A stretch of 64,000 bases of DNA, from contig OX467091.1 of the NCBI GenBank assembly GCA_950106755.1, forward strand, positions 12,727,538 through 12,791,537. Direction: 5' to 3'. Below the pieces are notes generated by a model. That model was not told where the DNA came from and did no database searches. It was given only the letters and a program-made list of their open reading frames with translations. This DNA is from Climacium dendroides. Lineage: Eukaryota > Streptophyta > Bryopsida > Hypnales > Climaciaceae. The position numbers and the translations under genes are program-made. Positions 44,781-58,560 of this stretch are shown here, piece by piece; position 1 is the stretch's first letter, and every line of letters begins with the position of its first letter.

Positions 44781-47700
44781 GGGATAAGGAAGTTGCACCC
44801 ATAACTATTAATTTAAGGTTTTTGGACATGACGTCTACTAATACACATCCTACTAGCAAGATAAAAATAATTCTTGTGCACTTTCATTTGGACATTGAGT
44901 ATAAGTTGTAAATTTTTTGAAGAGCCAATGGTAAATGCATCTAATAACCATAGTAGCATCTGATATTCAAATGTAGGACATCCTTGTAATCACATGTATT
45001 CACTTCCCCAAGATTTTCCAAGATTCTAGAAGTGATGGTTATAGATACTGCTACCTTAAAAAAAATCTAGACTCTCTGGAAGGCTACTGAGAAGTGCCAA
45101 AAGGGGATCCTTGGATTACATTTATTTTGACTACACAGTAACTTTTTCCCTATTGTTGCTCCTCATTGATACACCCAATTTTCATAGCATTGATTAACAA
45201 GTATTAGTAGTTTAATGGAGGAGGGATGTGGCAATTATTGTTTTATATTTAAAAGAGATGTTATCATTTGTATCCACATTGAACAACCACAAAATCACAG
45301 TTAAACTAAAGGCATTGCAAGTATCTTTTTACAACTACAAAATAAGAAATGGAGATATACTCTTTATCAATTATGATATTCACACAAGGTGAGGCAGTAG
45401 GGCTCCCAAATTAGACTGCCTTGTCAAGCCTTGCTAGCCCTCAAGAGAATCTGAAATTTCTATGATGGAAGGTTTAATTAATCCTTATAATACATTGCAA
45501 GACCAACGACATTTTCAAAGTAAAAGCATGAATTTTCACATAGTTCTTGATTTCTAAATGTTTGTATGCTTGGCTAAGAAAATGTAGCTACAATAATCTT
45601 CTTTTTGACTCCATTTGATTTTTTTTAATTGCTAAAATTATAATTTTTGTGACATTTTGAAGATACAAAGTTCAAAATACACCAATTGTAAACTTTTTTT
45701 TATCGAATTTCTCTTGGTATAAGCTTAAAGAGAACATCAATTATACCATGATGTTTTTCACTATTATTTCTATTTTTTTGAAAAAATTTATACTATTTAA
45801 AGGAATCTTCTAATTAATATATTTTTACCAAAATATATTTTTTAAATCATGTAAATTCAATTTGATGTTTTTAATTATAAAAAAATGAGATTAAAATTTA
45901 GACATGTACTACTACATATGAAAAATATTTTAAAAAATTTAATATATATATCCAATGAAGCTTGACCAAGCTCTAATATGAAATGTCTTTTTAAGGATCA
46001 ATTATTGTCAAAAAGATTGACCTAAATGAAGCCTATGTTGAAATGGATCAACCATTTAACCCTTGAAGTCCCATTAATCCTTTGGGGGACAAAATAGATA
46101 TTTAGGCAAACTCATATATTCTTAATGTTCATTGTGATTTCTAAAACTTTTTGTAAAGGTAATAAAACATAGTAGATTTTAAGAATATAATTTTTATTTC
46201 AGTTGGTGCCTAAGAGCAAAAGTTATAGCTCAATACGGCCAAAATTTAATTCAACATATAGAAAAAAAACACAAAAAATTAAAATTAAAAAATTAAAATT
46301 GATTTCTTGTACATTGTATTATTAACTATATGGAAAGCTTTGACTCATTTCATTTGGACTAGCTATGTGAAAGTTATAGACAATTCTATTTTTTAAGCAA
46401 TTAGAGCATCTTCTTGAAAAAATAACTTATAAGATTCATTTCTGAATTCAATTTTCACAATTTTTTTTCTTAAAAATTCACAAGGTTAAGATATCTTTGC
46501 TAAAACAATCTCTCCATTGAGATTAGTGTATTTCAATTCTAGCTATAAATGGTTTGGTTTTCTAAACCTACTTCTATTTAACAGTTTTCTAATGAGTGAA
46601 AATTAAGTTATTTAAAAAAAAATTCTAGATCCTCAATTCAATTCTTCTATAGAAAAAATTGTAAATTCAAAATGATTATTGAAATATGAAAATATTGTCC
46701 AAAAAGGAACCTACATTTAGTACTTTATACTCTTAGGAAGATCTACCAAAATTCATTAATGAAGCTAATGTACATTAGGGCTTCTTTTTTTTGGCTTTCT
46801 GGTGCCAAACTACACCAAAAATAATAATTTGGATGAAATCACTAGAAAAAACGAATTATAGACATGTGGTATGTGCTAATGTGATATTTTCTATCCAATA
46901 TGTGGATGAATGTTGAAATTTGGAGCACCACTATAACATTTTATATCACTACTTTTTCATTTTTTTTTAAATGAAAAAAAACAAAAACGATGTATATAGT
47001 TAGAATCAATTAAATTGGCGTTACAACTAGAGCCTATTTTATACTTGAAGACAAATGAAAATCATGAATTTTCCCAAAGAAATTATATTTATTGGAGAAT
47101 TTTTGTAGCATTAAAAAATGATTCAATTATTGGATGATTAGGTGCATTCTTTGGTTATACTTATAATGTTACAAAGTCATTGAGTGCATCTTTGAACCAT
47201 CTTTAGAAAGAACTCAAAACCATTTATTAATAAAAGAGTATCACATTTCAACTATGTTATGCCAATTGTGAAATTGAAGACATTTGATAATCCTATTTGT
47301 ACTTTTGTAGTGGTGTTTTTATGGCTATGTTGGTAATACATTCAAAGACCCATGTGTAATAGAATCAATAGAACTAATGTTGAGGATAGATGCTAGAATG
47401 TTGGTGCAATAGCCATGACATTTGAAAATGGATGAAGATGTAAAATACATTCAATTTGTAGAATTGAGGAATGAAGAACTATGTGCTTAAGGATTCAACT
47501 TGACTAAACACTACCTCTCCATCATTTAAAGAACATACTTTGGATACCTTGTATTGTAAAGTCTAACAATTTGAAATTTGAAAAAGAATGAAAGCTTGAT
47601 TCAGAAATATAGCTCAACTTTTCATAAATCCTTAAAGACTATGGTATGTTTCTAGCATTAATAAGATAATGTACAACAACTAAAGAATTTGTTGTGAAAT

Positions 47701-50700
47701 CTTACCTAAAAACTGTTACAAAGTAAATGCAAGATTATAGTTCTTGAAATTTGAAATAGAAGCATTTTTCTAATCCTGTTTGATAAGAAAATTGGAAAGA
47801 AGTAATGCATTGACAAAAACTACATGTGGGAAAGTTAATGAAGAACTTACTCAAAAAGTGAGTTAGTGCTAAACATATTGAAGACCTTGTGTAGTGTAGC
47901 TACCATCTGTTTGGTTGCTATTACCTTTGCTTTAAAATGAATCCATGGTCTCTAGTGGAAAACTAATCAAAAGGCTACAAATTTATTTTGAGGCATAAGG
48001 AGTATAAATTAGGGATGAAAATTCATGCAATTTACAATACTATAGAGCTCCTTATTTCTTCTCTATTATATCATTATTTAGTATCATCATATTTTCAAGA
48101 GTGAGGGCATTACTTGTAGTCATAAAGTTACAACATAGAAATTTAAAAAAAGTTTCATGAATTGTGTAAAGTTTTGTTGAGTAACATTGCAATTTTTCCC
48201 AATTTAGTTCATCACAATTATTCATCACACTATGTGTGCAAGGTAACTACACCTAATCGTGACCCCTTTTTAAAATCAACCTTAATAACATTTATTATCC
48301 AACATTGGGGTCCCCTTTTGCTCCCTCAATTATTCCAATCTCCAAGAGGGGATATTTTAGGTTAGTTAACAATGTCATGTTGTTGTATAGATTCTTGTAT
48401 AAAATGAATTGTTTGTATTTATAAAAGCCTAGGGATTCATTGGGATACACATATTTTTACACTAAATTAATTAATATTTTATTCATATGGTTTTGAAAAA
48501 TGCATAAGAAGAGAATTCAAAATCCACTTTTGACTTCCAAAAAAAATCCAACAAAAATTTAGCCAATTTAACACTAATAACAATGCTCAATTACTTATTT
48601 GGACACAATTAAGAGTGGTTACTTTATTTATTTGCTTTAAGATGGATTTTCTTGTAAATTATAGTAACCCTTCTCTTCTTCATATTAACTCCTAAAGGAT
48701 CATTGTCCCTTTGAAGAACAAATGGGATTTTGGACAAGTACCTAAGGGTTGCATTTTTGTCATGATTTTTTGAAGTCTTTTTTGAAGATAGGAAAATTGA
48801 TTACCTTTATGGGAATATAATTTTTTTTCAATCGGTACCCAAGAACAAAATTTTTGCCCAAATAAGCTCAAAATAGGAGAGAGGGGTAGCCAAAAAATTT
48901 TGAAATTTTGAAATTAAAAAAAAAATCTCATAGATTGTATTTATGTCAACATAGAAAGCTTCAATCTATTCTATTTGGACTTCTTATAACAAAGTTACAG
49001 ACAATCTTGTTTGGGGGGCAATCTAAGCATCTTCTTGAAAAATTACTTGTAGGATTCATTTCTAAATGCAATATCTCAATTTTTCAAAACAAAAAGTTTC
49101 ACTTGGTTTATTTTTCTTCCTAAAACAACCTCACTATTGGGATTAGTGAATTTTTATTCCATTTTAGAATGTTCATAAATGACTCCTATTACATTTGGAT
49201 GCACATACATTAAGGTAAAAGCGTACTTGCTCTAAAATCGTCCACCTCCTCAAATTTATTAAGTTCTTGTACATCAACAACTATTTATGAAGTAAAATGA
49301 AAATGATAAAGTAAATTTTAGAGAGATGGTGGTGTAGTAATAAATTTTTGAATGTGAAAGGTTATAAGATGAGGTGTAAGTGCAATCTAGATTGAGTGAA
49401 TTCAGATGGGAAGGGGGCGTTTGGATTTCGGAAACATACAAAGATAATAAAAATGTGTGAGTACACTTAATGGTCAACCTTGAAACCATTTATAATCTCT
49501 CAACCAATTGAGAGTGTTTAGAATTTATTTTTTCCTTAACTTGGTCAAAATGGAAAGTGATTTTTTTAGTATAAATATGGGATTTAATAGTATAAATATG
49601 CTCCTAATACCAAGGTAGCTAGTCACTTAATTATTATCAAATACTTGGATGAATAGGTGCCTTCTTTGTCCCTATAGTTTTTCCAAAGTAATTCATCAAA
49701 CATTATTAGTCCTTAGCACCCATCTTAGGCTGGTTGAAGAAATAACCCATATTTTGACTTGATGGACTTTTGCCAAACCTATGGAAATACCCTAAACTAG
49801 TAGGGTAATTTTATGACATGCCCTCGAAATTAGTTTTCGACACTAAAAACTTTTCTTGAACCACTAGTGGATATGTTTACAGAGTTCTGGAGCTTTGAGA
49901 ATTGTGATGGATCCTTCTCGACAATGAGATTCATAAGAATCTTAGGACCTCTTGTCCATGCTCGCCCAGTGGACAAATTTACAGCCAATTCAAGCTAGAA
50001 GACAAAAGTGGCTCCACCGATTATCTTGCCAGGGTAGGCAAGTTGGAAAAGGAGGAGTTGACATTTCACCGATACCGGTGAACAACCTCGTTGGTGAAGA
50101 CTAGTGAATCTAAGACGTGTAACTTCTTTTTCTAATTATTTCCCTCTCCACCACCAGGGCCACATGAAAGTGCATTGCCTATTTTTTCCTGTAGCACTTG
50201 CTATGCAATCCCCCCAATGACCGATACATGTAAAGGGGCCCTTAGGCTGATGGGGCTAACGTAACCTTGTAACTCTCTTGCAAACACTAAGTGTCTAATG
50301 GATGACACGAAATCCTTCTATGTAAGACAGAAGTGCATATGCTCATCTTTGGAATTTCACATATGAAAAGGAGAGATCTTTTCGAGTAGTTTGACCTCTA
50401 ACAAGTTCTCTTCAACAAAAATTTAAACCAAAAAGGATGGTTTCTATGGTGCCGAGCTCGTATTTCAAGGGTAGTTAACACCAAGCCCAAGTCCCAACTC
50501 ATGAATTTGCCTGGAATCTCTTGTAGCTTGGAGCCTGTAGGTCGGTCGACAGGAATCTTCTAGAAGGTTCCGGGTGCTGGTCATTGGTCAAGCTAATTTA
50601 TTAATAGTCTGGGCTAAGTTAAGTTAATCCAAATTGGAGCAACCGATAAGATCAATGCAGGAAGGAAGTGCGCCTTTCGTTCCACCTGTCGGATCATGTT

Positions 50701-50790
50701 TTTTCAATAAAAAAATTGATCAATTTTTCAATTAAAATCAAAGGTTCAGTTTACATTTTTTTTTATAAAAAACAATCACTTAACCCTTAA
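44781..50790. other. AT-rich gene desert with dispersed repeat copies
   Basis: No gene, RNA or intact element seen. It holds two copies of repeat family A (about 46150-46560 and 48800-49170, same orientation as 17810-18140). At about 47120-47180 and 49625-49690 there are copies of the repeat seen at 16130-16200. From 49840 to 50690 the sequence is less AT-biased and of higher complexity, but carries no recognisable frame; it may be a degraded LTR or other element. Confidence 0.5.
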
Positions 50791-51020
50791 ACGTTGGGCT
50801 GGTGACCGTGGAAATCAGCCCTTTTGGAACTGTGTGATGTCATCTAGTTTTTTAAAAAAAAAATAATCATTGGGAGTCAAAATACTATAGAAGATTTCCC
50901 AAGTTTCCACCCCTAATTCCGAGGATGAATAGTTGCATTTTTGTCCTTTACAGGAGAAGTTCTTGTCATCCATCGGATGCAAAACATCCGCCTCGATATT
51001 TAAGGGTTAAATTGTAACCC
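50790..51020 (+). repeat. Dispersed repeat family C, copy 2
   Basis: Resembles 44330-44560: GGTGACCGTGGAAATCAGCCC, a GTGTGATGTCAT word and AGGATGAATAGTTGCA. The ends do not resolve. Confidence 0.55.
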
Positions 51021-53250
51021 TCAACCAGTGCAAAGGATTGAAAGTGTCTAATGACTCAAAGTGTCCAGTGAATGACTACCTAAAAACTGTAGAGGTAAAG
51101 AGTGCACCTATTCATATAAGAATGTGATATTTTAGAGCTCACTGTCTTAGTAGTAGGGCTTTATCCTTCTAAGTTAAACCACTAGAGGTATTTGACTGTG
51201 TTTCCACCAAAAATGGTCCCAAACTACCATTTCTAGTACAAGTACCAAGTTTTAGATAGAAAAAAAAACATTTTTGGACACATGTAACTGTAGGATCTTG
51301 TAGTATGTTGATTTGGAATGATGAAGGAAAAATTTCAAAAAATTTCACCATGTAAATTGCAAGATATTAGTGTTTGAAGTGACACAAATTCTTTTTTAGG
51401 CCTTGTGAAAAAACAAGTAATTGCACTTCACAAGGTCACATTTGTAAAAAAAATACCCAGAATGGCCATTCTTCTTTAAATTCATTTTTCAAGGCAAGTT
51501 GGCTACATGATTGAAAATTTTCAAATCATTTGAAATTGTACAACATATAGGAAAAAATAGTAAGTAGAAAAAAGTAGAGAATGATTCAAAATACTAAATT
51601 GTTAACAATTTATTTATGGAATTGAAAAATGTCAATTCCAATGGTTGTAATGTTGTAATGAACAATTTTAACCTTTTAAAAAAAATATATTCAAAAATAT
51701 TGAAAATTGAGTTAAATAAAAGACTTCAAAGCTTATTTTAGAATAGAGATTCTATAACTATCTGCAAACTACCTACAAACTACAACTCCTCATAAAATTC
51801 ATCTCATTAATCAATATGGAATGTTTCAAAGCTTTCCATGTATATATGGATCTTAAAAAACAATTTCAAATTTTTATTTTTTAAAAAAGTGATTTATAAA
51901 AAAGTTTTTTTAGTTGCTTGAGTTACCTACCAATCATTGAAAACTACGTATCATACAATAATTATTTGATCATGTATTCAAAAATTATGAAAATTGTTGG
52001 GCCTTAAATTTACTCCTCAAGCACATGTTGTGTGAAAATTCCAAAGAAAAAAATTTCTATTCGTAGTGAGCTACCCAAAATTGCTATGTTGCCAAAAAAA
52101 TGTTGTTTAGGGATTGTGCAATCATTTTGTGGTTGTTGCACACATGTGGATCATAGTGTCTTCGGCAACAATTTTGTGATTAAGTCTTTGACTATTTTGC
52201 ACTGATCTATATAAGGTGAAATTTTAGCTAATCATAAAAATTTAGGATATACAATATATATAATAATTTGTTTGAGAAAGGTGAGTATTATCAAAGATAC
52301 AATTGTGTTAGGTGGGAGCATCATGTAGATTAGGAAGCACATGATTGATTACTAATTAGAATCTTAATGTCCAAATACATCCAAATACATATATGAATAC
52401 AAATATGTACATGTGAATGCAAATATGGATTATAGCATATCTTTTGAACAATGTGAATTGAACATCTATAAATACTATTGTTGAAAAATAAAAAAATTAG
52501 AAAAGACTCTCCCAAATTGAAAGTACAATACAAATTTCATTGGCCTTCCATGCAAATAAATCTCTATTAGAATTTTTGGTTGAGTTTTATAAATTCACCT
52601 TTTGAATGTGCAAATTACAAGTGAGTTGGATTTTCTACAAGCCATCATTGAGATGGAAAACTCAATAGGTACAAGAATAAATTTCAACTCCCTAAGAATT
52701 TATTTCTATTCTACTTCAAGGTTTAATGAATTGTATGTGGTCTCAAAAGTGTCATTCAAACTCAACTTGTGATAGGACCTTTAATTGATGCATGAGACCT
52801 TTACAAAACCGAACTCAACCAAATTAGGCTATGATTATATTTAGATGTCAAATTCCATAATTTATGCAAGGCTTGGTTTTATTTTTGCTATAAATACATA
52901 GGTTATAGTGAGACATTTTTTCAAACCAACTAGTGACATTGAAAGGGCCACCCTACACTCAAATAAGCTTTCACAATTGATCCACTGTCCACACAACATA
53001 TACATCAACTTTAATAAATTGAGAATACTATTTTTAAAAAATGTTTAGAAATAATCGTGAGAATATTAATCACACGGAAACAAGATAAGCATAATGACAT
53101 AAACACACTCTTTTTGCAAATCTCCTACTTAGATAGTGCTTATGTCAATATGGTAATCATATTCCCTTCGTCCCCCAAACAATCATGTAGTTGGACAAAA
53201 TGTGTGGGACATTATGTTGAAAATAGCGTTATTCAATCCATTTCAAGTTG
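51021..53250. other. AT-rich gene-free stretch
   Basis: No gene seen. 51225-51370 resembles 6545-6690 (CTGTAGGATCTTGTAGTA in one, CTGTAGGACCTTGTAGTA in the other). Confidence 0.5.
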
Positions 53251-54960
53251 TAAGTAAGGTGAGGGAGCCCATTGTGGGCGAAATTATCTTATTGGTGTAC
53301 ATTTTAGAATTCGGATGTCCACCACTATTATAATTTTGTCCACAATGGGCTTGCTCCCATTTGCGTACGCAATGGGCTCATTTACCTCAAGGTTTGGTGT
53401 ACTCCCATCTTTAACCCCCGAGCGTTTGAGAGGTCAAAATCTCCATTTTGAAAAACATTCTTGTTTGACTACTATAATCTTTTCAGTAGTACAGTCAAAG
53501 AACATGTCATTTTCTCCACACCTCCGGGTCTCTCTTAACTACCAATCGGTACGGTTGGATTACATGGATCTCTTCTTAGGAGAAAACTTGAGCGGAATGA
53601 AGTCGAATAGGTCTGAATTTCACTGAATTTGCTCTAAGGTAGAAGTACCTATTTCGGATAACTTAAGCATTTCAGTGTGTATTATTTGGGAAAGTCATGG
53701 AGCGTATTATTTCAGGGTGTGCAAAAATAAGGTTGCCAAAGAATACCCAAAAAAACAGAATTTTTTCCTCCTAGAATGAATATTTTATTGAAATTAAAAA
53801 TAGGTTTTCCATCCGGACCCATTCTAGTTTCATAGACTCACCTATTGTGGTTACCTTTGGCACTTTCCCTAAGCCAAGAAAGAAGAGAGACGATTGAACA
53901 AGAAAGTACCAATAAAGAATCTTTCTCAATAACCAGTGCATTCAATTGCTATCCAGAATAGGTGATTCTTCGAAACCAGAATGGGGGCCTGTCTGAAATA
54001 GGTTCCTCTACCTTGGGCGCTCAGCAATGTACGGGGAGTACCGGCATTTAGTTACGAGCTAGCTAGTTGATTTTGAGAATTTCCAAATGGATTTCAAAAT
54101 CTTCAGAAAAAACCCGATCATTTAAGAGGATAATCAGAGAATATTCTCTATTTTATAAAGGTCTAGCTGAGAGAATGCTTCAAGCAACCGTTTGGTCTCA
54201 GAAAATGTAGGATTTTAGTCGATTAAGCTAAAAATCTCCCTGGACTGTGGCGCTCAGAGGTTAAGTTTCGGAGCCCTTTTTCAAAATGAAACACCAAGCT
54301 CATTGCAGTGAGTAAAATGAAAGGGGAACAGGAAGATCATTTTGGGACAGAGGGAGTATATTATATGCCTCGCTTTGGACAATTTCAATGAAAGGAATGA
54401 GAAGCTCCGTCTGTATGATTGACTGACTCCATTTTTTTCATGTCCCTGTTGCACACATCCTGATGAGCGACGGCTGTCCAAAAATCGAAGCCCGTTGATA
54501 TTCAGACAAGCATTCGGGCTCACCAATGAAATTCTGTCGTTGGAATTTGCGTCACACTGACGGATCTCGGAGGCCCCGGGACCGTTCAAAAGACACCCCA
54601 CCGCTCAAAAGTACAACACAGTGATTCCCAGAATGGGTTCAGGGTAATTCGCCAAATGTTCATTTTTGGAAGATTTTTTTTTGAATTTACACCGAGGGCA
54701 TGAAAAAAATTAAGTAGAAACCAAGCAAAATTTAGCCAGTTTTGGGATCCCTCAACTCCATACACAAGTTTGTGTCGTGCACGTTTTATGAATTCTAACA
54801 TTGGAATTTGGTCACATTGACGAAGCCCGTGAACTACTAAGAAAGGTAGACGCACCCATTTCCCACCCTTTGCACCCAATTCTGCCATCATGTACCAATG
54901 GAGTACACTCTAGAAAGAAAAATGTGCACCATTGATACACGAGGGAGTTCTTAAAGTGAC
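53251..54960. other. Higher-complexity island without an identified gene
   Basis: This stretch has less AT bias than its flanks and longer mixed-composition frames (53315-53626 plus; 54601-54281 and 54891-54586 minus). None shows a recognisable domain or joins into a convincing gene. The two minus-strand frames share a faint motif (RQCD), and the DNA around 54540-54570 and 54800-54830 looks like two diverged copies. A degraded transposable element or an organelle-derived insert are both possible; neither can be shown by eye. Confidence 0.35.
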
Positions 54961-56743
54961 GGCCAATGGGTGCCTTTCTACCTTATTGAGTTGGCCCTCA
55001 TTAGCCGGTTCAAAAAACTCGCTAAAAAATTCACCCCATTGCTACTAAAAGTTTTCGCTAGCTAAATTGACATCGGAGAAAATCCATGAAAAAAAAACTA
55101 GATTTTAGCCACGATTGCAACAACCAATAGAATTCGATAGCCAATTTGCAACTTCGTCCACCTTGGAATTAGCATCTCCTTGGTCGGTTTAGGTTGTAGT
55201 ACTCCCTATGATCCTTTACAACTTGCAGAATCTTTTCTTTTCTATTCTTTTTTAAATACTAATCACTCTCAAAGTAGACGAAGTTGATGCATGTTTGTCT
55301 TGAAGGTAGCATGTTGCACTAAATTCCATGAACTAGTTTTGAGATCACTGGCCCTCATGCTATTGTTAAAAAAATGAATTGTAAGAGAAATGGTGAGAGG
55401 AATTGAAATTATTATTTTTTCAACAAAGTATGAATTTATAATGAATTTTTGAAGTGTGTTGCCTAATTGGCCCAAAAGAGTGTTGAGGCTATCTTAGAAC
55501 CGACAAAAAGTACATATAATGGTTGTCATCTTACTCATCTAAAGTGGTCACAATATTTCTTAATATGGCCACACCATGAAGGCTTATTAGAGTTACTTTG
55601 TATAATGAATTTACACTTAAAAGGTGGAAATTCCTATTGTGGTCACTAATTACTTTATTATTCTACCACCTAAAATATTCATTGTGGCCACTAAGGTGGA
55701 AACACTTAAGAACGTAAAAGTAAACAATTAAGTGTAGTTGGAGGCACCTTTGGAGGATATTGTTCAATGGAAGTTTACTTTTCAAGAGTGGGTGCAAGTA
55801 CAACATTAGGTGTTTTCACCTTAAATCAACCTTATGTAGTACAAATCTTATTTATCGAATTTTTTTTGCCATGAATTGATGCAAGACTTTGATGGGTTGT
55901 TTCCTAATGTCTATAATGGGCCTTTTGTCTATCATGGGTTGGTTTATCCTAACATTGTTGAAAAGAGGTTAATAACTTATCAATTAGCAAAACAATGTTA
56001 GGGGTATTTGAAAGTCATTGGTAATCAACTCCCAAAGGTTCATGATAATGTTGTTTGACTAAAAACTACTCCAAAATTGTCATTTCAATACAAAGAAAAG
56101 TAAAAAGAAGTTAATATTCATATCCAATCTTGAGGTCTTACCTTAACCCACAAAGGACCAAGTGACCGTTCAACGTACGCAAGAGATCTTGGGTAGTTAT
56201 GCATGAAGTCAATTTGGGTTTGATGTTCATTAAATTTTGACACAAGATGTGAACACATCCCCCTTTATTGGGAATTTTATTTTATTTTTTCCCAATTGGG
56301 TGCCCAAGTCAAAAGCTATGTTGTCCTAAACTTTTTAGGCAACTCAAGCAACATGTGCAAAATTCCTCCTCTACTTTTGAAATTTGGCAAGTATGTAATT
56401 TACATGTATACAAAATGAAATGTTAAAAATAACTATATGTAGTGAAAAATAACACTCTAGGAGGAGTTGAAGTTTGATGGCCATGTCAAGCAAGGTCAAA
56501 AAAAAAACTTTTTCTTTTGACTTCAAACGTCATAATCTTTCAATCCATGCAGTCAACATTTCTAAAAAAATTTCCACACATTTCTACAATAGACTAGTAC
56601 AAATTTATACAATTGAATTTTGAAAAATAAACTTTAATTAGTATGAAATGGAAAAATTTCAATACCTATGGTGACAATGTTGTTGCAAGTAATTAAATCC
56701 ATTTTGATCTTTAGATTGTAAGAATTGGATTAAATAACAAATA

Positions 56744-56746
<3 letters not shown>
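54961..56746. other. AT-rich gene-free stretch
   Basis: No gene seen. Short words such as GTGGTCACTA and GTGGCCACTA recur at 55530-55700. Confidence 0.5.

Positions 56747-56803
<57 letters not shown>
56747..56803. repeat. (TA)n microsatellite
   Basis: An uninterrupted run of about 28 TA dinucleotides. Confidence 0.98.
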
Positions 56804-56807
<4 letters not shown>

Positions 56808-57619
56808 ACGTGACGGACTTTGTGACATGGGTCGTGGCACTGCATTGCATACTTAATTCAATTTTATATATTTGCCTTTTTTGATTTCAAGCCTGCAAAG
56901 TCCAAAACTTTGTGTAAAATCAACCCAAACTTTTGTGTGAAATCAACCCAATTGAGTGCTCTGAAGGCATTCAAGAGGCCTGGCTGGTGGTCAAAAAAAA
57001 ATTTAAATTTTTTTAGAAAAAATCCACAGACCAGTTGAAAGGACACAGTCTAGTAGTATTTGGGTGGCGAAAAAACTACCATAAATGGGACAAGTCGTAC
57101 TTCTGGTTTCCACGAAAACGCTGAATATGTCCGTCCAGTCGTGGGGGCCTTTGCGTGGGTTTGCCCCTCATTGCACTCATGCAATAGCAACCCCCTTAAG
57201 GGATGTTGCCCTCCAAAAGAGTTCGTGTATGTTGTCCGTATATTGAATTTATTTGATCCTCTTTGAACATTCGAACATTCTAAATTTTTTTTAGGTTGAC
57301 CAAGTAGTATGTTTGTGACTTGGTCTAAAATTTATAGCTTGAATGAGATTCACGTGATACTCAATTCCCCCTTTTGTTTACAACAAGGGAGAGTGTACAG
57401 AAAACAACAACATCCTTAAGGGGTTAATTCCACAAGAGATTGGAAACCCTTTGATAACCATCGAGTTTGATATCAAATCATACGACGAAGGTGGGTACCC
57501 TCAAGCGGCCACTTTTTCACTATTGTGCTTGGTTGCTATTAAGGTGGAGACACTCATATCGAATCAAATAAGGTATTCTAGACGTGATCTGTAGTGGTAC
57601 AAGGCAAGGCAAATATCTT

Positions 57620-57960
57620 CTTATGTGCAAAGATAGAAATGATAGGGATTGCAAAAATTTAGGTAATTTTATTGCTTGAATTGGAATTACTGTAAATTTT
57701 GGGAGGCAAAAAATGCTTTCATTGGACCCCTAGCCAATTTCTAGACTCTTCCAATTACAAGCATTTAAGAACTATTTTCCCGCTCATTACTTCTTGGTTT
57801 CTTGCTCACTATTTTGGGACATGTGCCATGACCTTACTAGTTCTAATCTTGAAAAGGAGGGAAAGAACATTCCAAGTTTTTGTTGGAAATATGTTCTAGC
57901 CTTGGTTGGAAATATTTGCATCCAATAGGTTGGGTATGAGTCAGTGGTTGGAAATGGATG
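57620..57960 (+). repeat. Left arm of a widely spaced inverted repeat
   Basis: Pairs in reverse with about 61370-61690. GAAATGATAGGGATTGC here corresponds to GCAATCCCCATCATTTC there, and GACTCTTCCAATTACAA to TTATAATTGGAAGAGTC. Divergence is moderate. The arms are about 3.5 kb apart. Confidence 0.7.
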
Positions 57961-58189
57961 CCTCCACCTTATTAGACTATTTAAGTGCTCTCATTAGCAA
58001 GTGAAAGGAGGTTCCATCACAACAAAAAAAAACAAGAGATTTGGATACCACATGCAAAAGTTATAAATTAAGGATCAATTTTTTTTGTAGATGTTCTAAA
58101 ATCATTTCTTTCACATAGGTACATATTTGATTTTAGAGATGTACACATAGTAATGATGGCAGTTTTCAAGTAAGGTGCGATTGCTTGGG

Positions 58190-58560
58190 TGTACTCAATG
58201 CCTTAAGTGAGTAAAGTAGTATGCTATAAAAGCGACCTTTTTCATAGGTTTTCATAGACAAAAGTATTGTTGTATCATTTTTCAAAGAAAGAAAAATAGA
58301 CATGGAACCTAACACAAGTAATTTTGTATTTTTCCAAGCATTTTTGAATTACTTATAAATTTTCAAAGATTAAGGAAAATCACAGGCATCTATTTGTGAC
58401 CATAAGTCTCCCAAAATCTTTCCACTTGCAACTTGTGAAGAGATGTGCAGAAATCAAAGACTATGACTGTCTCTTGCATTGGAAAAATAATTTTTTCTAG
58501 ATGCATTCAATTGCTGAAGTGGTCCATTCAAGGATTACCTCATCTCCATTCTCACCCTAA
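58190..58560 (+). repeat. Dispersed repeat family B, copy 2
   Basis: Inverted relative of 18700-19150. A 127-residue frame starting at 58445 begins MQKSKTM, like the counterpart frame, but the rest is not shared and no domain is visible. Confidence 0.6.
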
